DNA of 64,000 nucleotides, from NCBI GenBank assembly GCA_934047225.1, contig OW203992.1:3337501-3401500 (forward strand), written 5' to 3'. Source of the stretch: Ypsolopha sequella (taxonomy: Eukaryota > Arthropoda > Insecta > Lepidoptera > Ypsolophidae). The notes beneath the pieces were generated by a model. That model was not told the origin of the DNA and did not search any database. It worked only from the letters and a program-made list of their open reading frames with translations. The position numbers and the translations under genes are program-made. Numbering within the stretch: the stretch's first letter is position 1; each line of letters begins with the position of its first letter. Positions 53,840 through 64,000 of this stretch are shown one piece after another.

Positions 53840-55669
53840 TCGAAAAGACAAGAAAAGTCTATTATCATTTAATATTGTTTTAAGTCATTTTTGAACTTAC
53901 AACGGTTAATAAACAAGATTTTCGTATTGATAGTAAAATATGACACATAAAAATTAAATGGATTATACACAAAACCAAAAAAACATTCAAAAAGAGACTA
54001 TTTTCAAAAATAAAATCTATCGAGCGAAAGTTTTCCAATTAGGTAATGCTAATTACAACGTAAAGATAAAGGTTTGAAAAAACATATAAATATGTTTCAT
54101 ATTGATTGCGTCTGTGGTAGATTCAGTATAATCGTTCAAAAACTGTTGAAAAAAGAAGGCATCCTCTTAAGGCGATTACCATCGCCAAATTAGCAGCTCG
54201 ATAATTGTCAGTACGAATATCAACGGAAACGACATTGAAATAACGTTCATATTAGCGCGCAATGCATAGTGGCTGTTACGACGCTCGCTGCGTCCTTGAA
54301 ATGACGAAATAGGAGAAAAGTATACTTTTCACTTGGATGTGATTGTTCAATTGAATAATCCTGTGTTATGTTTATAGCTATCAAGTTTATCTATTTATCA
54401 AAGCATAAATAAATTCAATCGGCCAAGCCACTTAGGAGCAGTAGGAAATTCAAGCCAAAGAACACCATTTAGTTAATACATTTTTTCATGTAGAAGTTTT
54501 GGTGATATGAAATAGAAAAATGTTGCATATGTTGTCTAAGAGCTGATTATTCATCATACATTTTTTCATTATTTTTGGTTTGGCCGTAAACGAGGAGTAG
54601 GCTTTAGAAAGTACCCATTTGGCGATAGTAAGGCCCTTAAAATAAGAAGTTAAATGAGCGCATTGCCCATTATAAGCTGTGCTGCAGCTTCGGGATATTT
54701 TTTATAACGATATTGCAATTTTATGAAATAAAAAACTTGAAATTGAAAAACTGAAAAGATTCAACAGGCCTATCTAAATTAGGGCCAGCTTTAAGGTCCA
54801 GAGGATTATTAGGAAAATAGAACACGATTTGTAGAAAGTATCGAAAATATCTAAATCCTGACAGTTTATCTAATGATTAAAAATTAAAAACTGTCAATTA
54901 TGGCCTGTTACGCCATTTGTTGATAAGATGCTGATAAGTGATAAGCGATATCCAGCACATAATTTTAACATTAGAAGTGAATGTTTTGCGTCATGTGACA
55001 AATAAACTAACAGGTCTTTAGTCTTTTTTGAAGATAATTAAGTATTTAAATTGAAAAATTTTTAGATTATCGATTTGCTTACCATCACCGCGATTCAACC
55101 AACTTGGCTTGGAAAACAACTTACCTGTAAAAAACAGCAAAGTATTATCTTAAATCAAGAAATATAGTTAGAAATAGTTAGAAAGTAAATACATAATTAA
55201 CATAGCATAGTAACGCGGTGGTAACAAACTTAATTAAAAACGCATTTTCTCAATAACTTTAATAAAGCCATTTGAACAGAATTAAAACAAAAGTAGAAAA
55301 TCCATTTTTAATTACAGTTTTTCCCAAAATCTATGTTCTACAGAAACATTAACAAAAATTGCCGAGAATTTAAAAATGAATTATTCTACTCCAGGCGACA
55401 TTTTAGCAATTAGCTTAATTATATTTTTTCAGCTAAATACCGTTTTTTCAGGACTGTAATGGGGTCCTTAAGAACCGAAACGAGGTTGAGGTAATTTCTG
55501 TATTTTATTCACAAAAAATAGCCATTGCTTTTTATTTACTGTTGTCAAAACTGAAACGATCTAAAGCATTGTAAAATTTTCTTTTAAAGAAAAAAAATAT
55601 TAAAACACGAAACATGATTAAAATAATTGTGCAACAATTATTGTTTATCTACTCCCATACTACAATTAT
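53840..55669. other. Unassigned AT-rich sequence
   Basis: No gene, tRNA or repeat from elsewhere in the window is recognised in these 1.8 kb. Confidence 0.3.
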
Positions 55670-55830
55670 TTAAGAGCGGTTTCACAGCCGGATTGTGAAA
55701 AACCCGCCTTTTTCTAATTAATATCATAATATGTTGAATAATTATTGAGTGAATTTTGAATTTAAGTGTTCTGTTTCGATTAATTATAAAAAGGTGAGTT
55801 TTTCACAATCCGGCTGCGAAACCGCTTTAA
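55670..55830. mobile_element. TTAA-flanked MITE, 'GCGGTTTC' family, 161 bp
   Basis: TTAAGAGCGGTTTCACAGCC at the left and the complement of TTAAAGCGGTTTCGCAGCC at the right. Arms of about 55 bp include 'ggattgtgaaaaacccgcc'. Confidence 0.85.
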
Positions 55831-55834
55831 CAAG

Positions 55835-56262
55835 TTAAGGCGCTATGGAAAAAAAATCGACACTTTAAGAACGGATATCTACTTCAGTAAATAATGTATT
55901 ATTTTGATAAAATAGAAAAAATTTTTTGGATTCTTTTTCTAGGGACCTGTTAAAACAGAAACGCAATTGGAGAAATTCGGCTCGATAGAAATATTTATTG
56001 AAATACAATATAATACTTCGACACCAATTCTCCTGGTCTGACAATTTAGAATGACATATGGACTGCAATTATATTTTATTAGATGGGTTTTAACGGTTTC
56101 TAGGACCTGGTTAAACGAAATTTTGATAGCAACTTCAGTACTTTTTATATTAATAAAAAACCGACTTTTTGCTACTTTTCCACGAATCCGTCCCCTCCCG
56201 CAATGAGGGTTTTTTCGCATATGGAGTAACAGGGACGCTAAAACTTTTGCATATCGCCTTAA
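55835..56262. mobile_element. TTAA-flanked MITE, 428 bp
   Basis: TTAAGGCGCTATGG to the complement of TTAAGGCGATATGC. Closest to 3828-4251 ('cgacaccaattctcctggt', 'gaatgacatatggactgc'). Confidence 0.8.
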
Positions 56263-56420
56263 GAGCGGTTTCTCAGCCGGATTGTGAAAAACCCGCCTTT
56301 TTCTAATTAATATTATATACTTATTGAATAACTATTGAGTGAATTTTGAATTTAAGTGTTCTGTTTCGATTAATTAGAAAAAGGCGGGTTTTTCACAATC
56401 CGGCTGAGAAACCGCTCATA
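56259..56420. mobile_element. TTAA-flanked MITE, 'GCGGTTTC' family, second copy
   Basis: TTAAGAGCGGTTTCTCAGCC at the left shares its TTAA with the preceding element. The right end reads 'aaaccgctcataa', so TTAA there is altered. Arms are nearly perfect over about 60 bp. Confidence 0.8.
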
Positions 56421-56439
56421 ACAAGTTAAGATGTTGATC

Positions 56440-56600
56440 CATATTTGTGTCCGAAGTACGGCGATAGGGGTCACCACTATCACGCTGGGTTGTAACAATC
56501 GTCGGTGACGAGTGTGTACGAGTAAGGACTGTGGTGCATTTCACAATCGATACTTTGGAAACACCTCTGGCACCGCCTCGAGGATTCATGTCGTGAAGAT
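56440..56600 (+). mobile_element. tRNA-derived SINE, 5'-truncated
   Basis: 'atttgtgtccgaagtacggc', 'cactatcacgctgggttgt', 'aacacctctggcaccgcc' and 'attcatgtcgtgaagatg' match the SINE body. Confidence 0.7.
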
Positions 56601-56817
56601 GACAATTCAAATTATTTTTCTGTAATAATTGAAACAGGTCTTGGTTTTGATTTATTTTGTTTTATTTGATTTGATTTTTTTTTTTGTGTTCCCAGACGTT
56701 TAGTCGTTAGTAGGAGTCGCGACACAGTAACAGTATGTAATCAAAATTGAAGAGACTGTCAGTTTGTGAGTTGGTAAGTATGTTTAATTGGCATAGATTA
56801 AATTATTTTAAGGTGTG

Positions 56818-57133
56818 TTAATTCGAAAACCATTTCGAGATTTAGGTTTAATAAGCCGTATTTTCGAAGTTTTGGTTAAAAAAAACTCAAGATGGTGAAT
56901 ATTTTTACGAAAAGGCTGCAACTTACATTTGCCACAAGGGCAAATGTGACGTCACTTGATTAATGGCTGTTTAGAAATGTGTCCTTTGCTATCAAGATAA
57001 ATTTATAATAATTTGCTCCAGACTAATTTGACAGCTAGATGACAGATGAGTAGACAGACAGAGACAGACCACTTTTTTTTATAAGCAATCACACATCACA
57101 ATCAGTATAATGTCTAAAATTCTCAAGTGACAA
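56818..57133 (-). repeat. Shared ~320-bp repeat, copy 2
   Basis: Inverted relative to 18838-19172: 'cgaaaaccatttcgagattt', 'gtgacgtcacttg', 'ctatcaagataaatttataa' and 'acagagacagaccact' in matching order. Confidence 0.6.
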
Positions 57134-57292
57134 GGTCATCGGACAATTCTTAAAAAAATCATAATAAAATAATGGTCAATATATATAGCAAAATAATGAA
57201 AACCATGTCCTAAAATTACGTAAATTCTCCGAAAAAAATTAAAAATAAAATCTTTTAAAAATTAAGCTATGGGAATTATGTGTGTACACAAC

Positions 57293-57521
57293 GTGTAACC
57301 ACATTTGGAGAGCTTATTCAGTCAATGGTATAGAACAACTTTTACTATCGCACAAACCCTGTACATCGAAGAAAAAATTTTACTGTTTCGTAGAAAAATG
57401 CAATGCTACTCAGGAGAAAAGTATGGAAGAGCAAAATTTTTTTTTGAGTTTTCATTTTTGTTTCCATAGTAAAAGTTGTTCTATACCATTGACTGAATAA
57501 CCTCTTCAAATATGGTTACAC
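57293..57521. mobile_element. Palindromic MITE, 229 bp
   Basis: GTGTAACCACATTTGGAGAG and the complement of GTGTAACCATATTTGAAGAG form the ends. The arms continue through 'attcagtcaatggtatagaa' and 'caacttttactat'. Confidence 0.85.
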
Positions 57522-58554
57522 CTTTCTGTTACACATTGTATATAAATTAACTAAGTAATTCTCAATTCATCTAGCACTCCTCTATGATCAAAGTATTTGT
57601 GCTGCGCTTGGTCACAGCATTTTTTTGGCTGACTTTGCTTACTAAGAAATCATAACCTTCTTCTGAAAAAATCACAAATATACAGTAACAACATGTCTTT
57701 TAACCAACCCTCTCGAAGGTACCAACAACTATATTCTAGTCACGCCCGATCGCGATCCGCTTGTCACTACGTCATCAACACCATGAGTTGTTTATTTTCT
57801 TCCACGGTAGTCTAAGTTAATTTCGGAACGTAGCCGGAGCCGGTGCGGGGCAGGGACGAATTTCCGCCGCAGCCTCACCGGAAGAAGCGTCATGTTTACA
57901 AATCGCGCGGGAAAGATCGCTCGCGAATTTTAAATGAAGAATAGATTGGTGATTTAGATTTAAAGGATTTCCCAGTGGACCCACGGTACAAGAACTTAGT
58001 TGATCTTAGCTCTTGTTCTGTGAGTGGATCTAATAAACTTATAGACTTAGTTAAATTTTGCTTTGAGGTTTAATTGTAGGGTGGGGCGAAATTCCACTTT
58101 TTTCGATTTTCATATTGTAATAGTGGAACTACTTTGAAGCGATCTATAAAGAGCTTAAATAAAATAAAATAAAATATATTGGATTACATTGGAGGAGCGT
58201 GTTAGGTTTACATGTAATATAAAATAAGGAGCCGAGCGAAGCGGAGCGGAGCGAGCCAACGTCCCAAGTTTTGTACCTTAAAATTAAATTGTCACTAAAA
58301 TATAAAATTGTTGGCCTGAGAATTATTCAACTCAACTCAAAACTGTATTTTCAAGTCGCCGTTTTCAACAGTTTCATATGACAAGTAAAAAAAAGCAAGT
58401 ATGATCGCATTTATTACTTTAGCCAATTCCAACTAGGTATTATGAATAATCTCTAGATAAAGTAATTAATTTATTACATTATCTACGCAGTTTAGCGAAT
58501 ATATATAATATCTAGCCATTATGTATAATCGCTATTTAATTAATTTAGCCTGGT
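57522..58554. other. Unassigned; GC-rich segment
   Basis: 57715-57935 is GC-rich ('cggagccggtgcggggcagg', 'atcgcgcgggaaagatcgctcg') and contains TACGTCATC and GCGTCATG, words resembling CREB/ATF sites. It may be host regulatory DNA. A purine-rich 'gccgagcgaagcggagcgg' lies at 58231-58255. No ORF. Confidence 0.3.
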
Positions 58555-58818
58555 TAGTCCACAGATGGATATGCCCCTTCAATATTTCACCACTCTTGGC
58601 GGTCCTGTATCCACCCAAATTTTCATAAATGAACCTTACCTAACCCAGTAATATTACTTGGGACAGATATACCGCCATCAATCGCTCCCAGGCATGGTGT
58701 AACCCGGTCGTTACACTGTTTGAGAGCTGTCTTCTTAGTCGCCCACGAATAACTTCGAGGGTTTTTGCGAGTAACTACACAGTCAAGCCCGTCACTAGTT
58801 CTACCACCTCTGTTCTGA
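58555..58818 (-). mobile_element. RTE-type LINE 3' region fragment
   Basis: 'gatataccgccatcaatcgc', 'tgtttgagagctgtcttctt' and 'agtcaagcccgtcactagtt' are the complement of the block at 35405-35550. Confidence 0.5.
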
Positions 58819-58862
58819 ATTTACTAAAGATTATTATGACATCTGATGTCTCTGATGGATGA

Positions 58863-59153
58863 AACAAAGATATCCGTCAGAGACCGAAGGTGACCGACAT
58901 AGCCTGTCGAATCAGTAAGTTGAAGTGGCAGTGGACTGACCATATTTGTCGCCGACGTGATAACGGTTGGGGCCGTAAGGCATTGGAATTGAGACCACGT
59001 ACAGCAAAGCGTAGCGTAGGCCAACCTCGTACCCGCTGGACTGACGATCTGAAGGACGTTGCGGGTGGCGGCTGGATGAGGATGACTGAGTACCGCCAAG
59101 AGTGGCGTAAAATTGGGGAGGCATATGTCCAGCAGTGGACGAATACTGGCTGA
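58863..59153 (+). pseudogene. RTE-type LINE ORF2 C-terminal fragment (frame intact)
   Basis: Open from 58863 to a TGA at 59151-59153, about 96 codons: DIRQRPKVTDIACRISKLKW, then HICRRRDNGWGRKALELRPR, KRSVGQPRTRWTDDLKDVAG and GEAYVQQWTNTG. This K..DI..RI..LKWQW..HI.RR...W......WRPR..KRS.G.P..RW.DD pattern is the standard C-terminal end of lepidopteran RTE endonuclease-reverse transcriptases. The RT catalytic region is missing (a stop lies at 58860-58862), so it is a 5'-truncated insertion. 'tgatggatgtatggatgg' at 59151-59168 is its 3' terminus. Confidence 0.88.
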
Positions 59154-59375
59154 TGGATGTATGGATGGATTATGACATCTTAAAAAATAGTTTTTCTGTT
59201 CTCCGTTCACCAAAAATATGATGGTCTTTATTGTTAGTGCCTTGATAAATAAACCTTACATCGCTTTCCTTCGTCCTTAAAAAATGCAACATTTGTATGA
59301 ACAAAGCATAATCTCCTAAGTTATATAGATACTAACACTGCCAATATTAAGAAATAAATTGGATCACTACAATAG

Positions 59376-59523
59376 GGTTGACAGATATTTGGAGATCGAT
59401 CATAAGTTTTGGGAAGAATATTGGATTCCTGGAATCATCAAATATGCTGTTGAATGCTGTACTGACACTTTAAAATACTTCACATTCGATAAACTTGAAA
59501 AGAAATCTTTATCTGTGGCAGTG
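59376..59523 (+). CDS. Unrecognised coding-like exon (candidate)
   Basis: A frame with protein-like composition reads VDRYLEIDHKFWEEYWIPGI, IKYAVECCTDTLKYFTFDKL and EKKSLSVAV. It sits between an AG acceptor (59374-59375) and a GTAAGA donor (59524). There is no ATG in the open stretch, so it would be an internal exon. The acceptor lacks a good pyrimidine tract, which weakens the case. I do not recognise the protein. It lies between LINE and MITE insertions and could equally be an exon fragment or pseudogene. Confidence 0.35.
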
Positions 59524-59784
59524 GTAAGATGGAAAGTTAGCTTTCAGATTTTTGAGAACCAATTTATGTTTCCAGTCAGTGTCAACCCTGGCGAAAAGCA
59601 GCCCGCAGCTCCGCATATAAATTACGTATTTTACGAATCTTTCATTTTTCTCCTCATAATGGGATGACATTGCCTGTCAAAGGAATATTAGCCTGATTGA
59701 CAGCTGATGTGATGACAGTTCGGTGGATGAAGCAGAGTCATGTTATGAAAAAAAAAATGGGCCCGATCGATGAGTGTGTCGAAA

Positions 59785-60208
59785 TTAAGGCGATATGTAA
59801 AAAAATAGAGGTGCTTCTTTTTTGTGCATTTCATAAAATATACGAAAAATTTCAATAAATTTCTGGTATATACATTTTAACTATATAATCTTGGGTTTTG
59901 AGATTGGAAAACATGTTTGAATAAATTTTCCTCGATAGAAATAATTGTTGGAATGAGGTCTTTAACACACACTTTTTCTCCTCGTTTGACGAATAGGAAC
60001 CATATACAGAACTCAAACATATTTTATTAGGTGTGTTTTAACAATATCTAGCGATTTGATAGTTGAAATTTTGCTAGCTATTTGAGTTTTTTTATAAAAT
60101 TATAAAACTAACATTTTTCCCTATCGCCCTGAATCCGCCCCTCTCGCACTGAGCGTGTTTTCGCTTGGAGTGACAGTGACAAAAAATAAAATTCGCATAG
60201 CCTCTTAA
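59785..60208. mobile_element. TTAA-flanked MITE, 424 bp
   Basis: TTAAGGCGATATGTAAAAAA to the complement of TTAAGAGGCTATGCGAA, colinear with 33557-33980. Confidence 0.8.
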
Positions 60209-60841
60209 AAAATATTTTACTATAGTTCAGTGACCACTTGGCCCTCAGCACAGACCTTCAATGTTTGTGGTAAGAACTTCTTACTTAGAAGAAGAGGCTC
60301 TTTGACTAATAATTGTCTTAAATAAATTTATAAGTTAAGTATGTAGTACTTATTAAGTAATAATTATTATTTTTAGTCTATGTCAACCTTAGAGAATATA
60401 CCAAAATATATATTACGTAAATTTGTGTTGTAGGTGTGCGAATTGCATGTGGGTGCGTTTGTAGGAACATGATTCGGTTATGTAAGGGTGGTTACCTCGT
60501 CCCCCACCAAACGTGGCAGAACCGACTGTATGTGAAAATACGCCTAAAACTGGTCCAGCGTTATCTTGTCTAAGATGTCAACACATATTTTGTAGAGTAC
60601 GAGGATTCTTTGCCCCCGCCTAAAACTCACCAAAAATTCACCACATGAAAAATAATCTAATTAATAACATACTTTTATGTTTTATGTCATGAAACATGCT
60701 GAGTGGAGACCTTTTTGGTATTATTATTAGTCTCTAGTTGTTAGTTTTAAGCAAAAATGTGGAAATACCAAATAAAGCCATTCTATTCTATTATATTATA
60801 TGTTCAAAGGCTGCATACCTCACTGCACATTTGGCTGTACA
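60209..60841. other. Mostly unassigned; LINE-like tail
   Basis: 60755-60800 ('aaataccaaataaagccatt' then (CTATT)n) is a LINE-type 3' terminus. The rest is unrecognised. Confidence 0.4.
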
Positions 60842-61566
60842 TTAAGGCTCGGTTTCGCCAAACATGCTCTCGCGTTTGGACAATTTAGCATATTAAAACA
60901 AAATATTTTTAACAAATAAAATTTGTGTAAGTAGTTAAGAAGTTGAACTACAATATAATTTTTCAGATTTGACACACGTATCACAATCATCGAGAAAAAT
61001 AATCGGAAAGATCACTAAAATCACGAAAAACGTAATTTAACGTTGCAAACAGAAAAAAAAAATGTTTTGTTCCAAATTGAATTTATTTTTTTCGTAATGA
61101 AAAGTATCTTATTCATATAATATTTTAATATTTTTTTCCTTTCGTTATTTAAAAAGAAATAAACAAACATTCAAATTCTTTTTGCGTAATTTTACTGTAC
61201 AGGAAAAATGTTGAATGTTTGAATAAAAATATTTGAATAAATTTTAAAATATCGAAAGGAAATACAATTCATATACTTTACTTTCATAATACTTTCATTT
61301 CTTTACTCTATAAAAAAATATTTTATTTTGTAGTTATATCAGTAGACTGACCATACTAGTTCCAAAGCCAAAATACGTTTTCCGTGATTTTACTGATCTT
61401 TCCGATTTTTTTTCTCGATGGTTGTGATACTTGTGTCAAATCTGAAAAATTGTTATGTAGTTCAACTTCTTAACTACTTATACAAGTTTTATTCGTTAAA
61501 AATATTTTGTTTTAATAAGCTTAATTGTCCAAACGCGAGAGCATGTTTGGCGCAACCGACCCTTAA
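60842..61566. mobile_element. TTAA-flanked element with ~200-bp inverted repeats, 725 bp
   Basis: TTAAGGCTCGGTTTCGCCAA at the left, complement of TTAAGGGTCGGTTGCGCCAA at the right, TTAA at both edges. The arms continue through 'catgctctcgcgtttggaca', 'agttaagaagttgaactac' and 'aatcggaaagatcactaaaa'. The centre is AT-rich and has no ORF. Confidence 0.88.
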
Positions 61567-62092
61567 GCATATTTAATAAAGTTATTATTTTAATCAATTT
61601 AATTAAAACCGTCCATAACAAAAGATAGTACGTCACACTAACTGTTATTCTACCTAATGCGATAATTGCGAAAACAATGTTAGTAACGAACATTTTGATA
61701 AGTAACAAACAGGAAAACCAAAACCTGTTTTTCATGAAGATAAAACCTGGTATCAAAGTTAAGGTTGTAATACAACTGAAACAATTCGACTCAAAGTAAC
61801 TGATTTAACTTTAATTAATAACGCAATAAATTTTATCCTTACGGTTAATGAGCTACAAAACAAATTTACCAAAACATAATTTGTAAACACAAGTTGACAC
61901 ATTTTTTTTGCATCTTATATAAAATTAATTAATATACTTAAATGTTATTGAAGTAAATCAAGAAACTTAACCAAAAAAAAAATCTAACCCGTCCAGTTTT
62001 TTCACGTTGGTTAACGTTGGTAGTTATTTTAGTTTTGGTCTTGTCACCTAAAGCGCCCGATTCTAATTTATCATGATATCAATATAATGTTA
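61567..62092. other. Unassigned AT-rich sequence
   Basis: No gene or repeat recognised. Confidence 0.3.
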
Positions 62093-62606
62093 GTTTATGC
62101 TACAAGGGCGAAAAGGAATAAATTACGAGGACGATTTAAAACACGAGCGTAGCGAGTATCATACTACGTTTTTCAATGCATAGTCTGAGGAAATAAAACA
62201 AATATAATCTTGTGAACTTTAAATTATGATTGGCTCAAAATGACTGTATCCAGAGCCGTTAAACAGCGGAAAAAAAAACGTATAACATTTATGGTACACA
62301 GGAAAAGCTGCAGGTTAGCCAACCATTGTAAATAAATAAAAAAAAATTTATAAAGCCCTAGGGCAAAATAATCGACTTTCTGTTCGGTTTTGATGCATAC
62401 AAAGTGGGCCTTTACGAGCACTTGCATTAAAAAAAACTTTACGAGTGTTTATCGTTTTAGGTTAAGTTTATCAACTAAACTTCAGTCTTGCTCTAACGCT
62501 TTTGTTTTTTGAATCTCTTTCCTGCTCTAATCAACTGCGTGCGCTTAAAACTTCAATTATTTTGAAAATGCGGCTACATTAGCCGAGCATTTGCATTGAA
62601 AAATAA
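62093..62606 (-). repeat. Interspersed repeat family 'CAATGCATGTGCTCG', copy 4 (long form)
   Basis: From 'gtttatgctacaagggcg' through 'tacgagcacttgcatt' and 'ttgctctaacgcttttgttt' to 'gagcatttgcattgaaaaa'. The terminal 'gagca(c/t)ttgcatt' occurs twice about 165 bp apart, bracketing the extra segment absent from the short copies at 10538 and 13650. Confidence 0.65.
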
Positions 62607-63702
62607 TTAAACAAAACTAACTACAACTTAATTTATAAGTTTCAAAATTGATGGAAAATAAATATTGTTACAATCAATATTTTCTTGTAAAAGTTAACCT
62701 TGCCTCCCACTTGTCAGTGCATCTCATCAAAACTGAAGACTTGCTGTAACCACAATATTCTCCTATCAGCTACGTTCCCGTACAACTCAGACGAATGCCT
62801 TCGTCTAACATATACACAAAGTGTTCCATGTAGTTGTGCGTATACACTCTTATACTACAACTAATACAAGACCTCAAGTTAGCGGAGTGGAGTTGTACCT
62901 GTTATTTAGTTAGCAGATCAACCCATTGTTGCAGAGAGAGACCACGAAAAAAGCATGGGCGGAGTCCGGTATCGAACCTCGCATCTTGTTCGATGAAACA
63001 CGACCTCTATCTCGATACATGCCTTCCAACACCGAGCGAAAAACCATTCAAAAGCATACCTAAATGACCCCAATATAAAGTCGCATTTTCAGTGATTTTA
63101 CTCTTGAAGCTTATTAAAGAAAATTAAATTTGCTGCTAAGGGAATACAGCTTGAGAGTACGCGGGCAATTGTAAAGCTTCTGCAAACCAAATTCATCCTT
63201 ACACTCATCGCACATTACCTCAAATCGTTCAGTCAAACCCAGAGTGCGATAAATGTAAAAGTAAATTTGCGTCTCTGAAATGTTTTACGTCTTTCTTGAA
63301 GCGTGTTGTGCAGATTGTTTATATAAAGTAGGATGTTTATATAGTGTAGGGATGGGAGATAAGGTGGTGAGCGTATTTTCATTTTATTACCAAATTGCCG
63401 ATGCTGAGATTGCGCCGATTGTACCGGGCCGGTATCGTGCCGTATTTGCCAACAGGTAATCGACTTATTACTCATTTTGTGAGGATTAAGAATTCCAGCA
63501 CTTGCTCTCCATTGTACACTCTGAGATAAAAATTATGTTTTGTTAAAACGAGTGTTTAATGTTGTTCGATGTTGAAGGTATGGCATGCAGTTTTTGTAAA
63601 GATTTTGAGGAATTTCCAAATAAAACAATATTAAGAGTGCATAACGAACTAAAAAAGATCAATTTAAAAAACAATCTTTTAAGACAAATATTTTGAAAAA
63701 TT
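62607..63702. other. Unassigned sequence
   Basis: A B-box-like 'gtccggtatcgaacctcgc' on plus (62966-62984, i.e. GAGGTTCGATACC on minus) suggests tRNA-derived debris. No gene is supported. Confidence 0.3.
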
Positions 63703-63775
63703 TTCTCGGTCCTGAGTTCGAACCTGCGATCTCTTGCTTACAAGGCAAGTGCGCTACCGACTGCGCCACCGAGGA
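63703..63775 (-). tRNA. tRNA-Thr(TGT)-like sequence, probably a pseudogene or SINE head
   Basis: On minus: acceptor TCCTCGG, D arm GCGCAGTCGGTAGCGC (perfect 4-bp stem), anticodon arm CTTGCCTTGTAAGCAAG with anticodon TGT (Thr), then GCAGGTTCGAAC for the T arm. The T stem is poor (GCAGG against TCAGG) with an extra base. The acceptor 3' strand CCGAGAA pairs with one mismatch. The A-box and B-box are good, but the T-arm defect argues against a working tRNA. Confidence 0.5.
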
Positions 63776-63895
63776 CGTTATGTGATTTCACGCCTTGTAT
63801 ACGTACATATACGACCAAAGAGATGGCGCCGCGCTGTCGTACGAGTTGCTTTATATAGGTACAGTTAAGAAATTCATAGTTCTCATTAAGAGGCT
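63776..63895. other. Unassigned sequence
   Basis: Short interval between the tRNA-like sequence and the last MITE. Nothing recognised. Confidence 0.25.
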
Positions 63896-64000
63896 ATGCG
63901 AATTTTATTTTTGTCACTGTTACTCCAAGCGAAAAATCGCGCAGTGCGAGAGGGGCGGATTCAGGGCGAAAGGGAAAAAAGTTGGTTTTATATTTTTATT
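63896..64000. mobile_element. TTAA-flanked MITE, cut by the window end
   Basis: TTAAGAGGCTATGCGAATTT, 'agtgcgagaggggcggattc' and 'agggcgaaagggaaaaaag' match the complement of the right end of 33557-33980, so this copy is inverted relative to it. Confidence 0.75.

Overview
The window is animal, almost certainly lepidopteran, intergenic or deep-intronic DNA. It is AT-rich, and most recognisable sequence is transposable-element debris. It includes moth/butterfly-type SINEs (a tRNA-derived one, and one built on the common CGGCCAAGTGCGAGTCGGAC core), 3' ends of RTE-type and other LINEs, many short inverted-repeat (MITE) elements, and one intact LTR retrotransposon. I found no complete host protein-coding gene. 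One coding-like exon candidate lies near 59.4 kb, and a diverged tRNA-Thr-like sequence near 63.7 kb. No repeat database was available, so family names are recognition calls.

Layout. 0-6.3 kb: LINE tail, a Tc1-type element with a transposase remnant, a SINE, an RTE relic and three MITEs. 10.5-14 kb: two copies of a shared repeat, a foldback element with a recombinase-like ORF, and a Penelope-like candidate. 14.7-18.3 kb: SINE pieces, a palindrome carrying a hammerhead-like fold, a full tRNA-derived SINE and MITEs. 19.3-20.3 kb: an 18-copy 57-bp minisatellite. 20.8-25.2 kb: LINE tails, SINEs, a second hammerhead-like palindrome and twin 221-bp MITEs. 28-34 kb: two complete SINEs, MITEs and further hammerhead-like motifs.

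36.18-43.47 kb: a Ty3/gypsy-type retrotransposon on the minus strand. It has two 1304-bp LTRs with no difference in the stretches I compared, a tRNA-Lys primer site, gag and pol joined by a canonical A_AAA_AAC -1 frameshift site directly before the gag stop, a polypurine tract, and a 4-bp target duplication. It interrupts an older MITE. A perfect 33-nt inverted repeat sits at the start of gag and overlaps the primer site.

44-64 kb: RTE pseudogenes, SINE fragments, a Tc1-type element nested exactly at a TA in another repeat, a 709-bp near-perfect palindrome, a cluster of TTAA-flanked MITEs, and relics up to the edge.

The main unexplained signal is a family of palindromic elements (16.2, 23.2, 33.1, 52.7 and 53.1-53.8 kb). 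They share invariant CTGATG and GAAATATAT blocks around two helices whose sequences change in a compensated way. This resembles a hammerhead ribozyme with an altered core.
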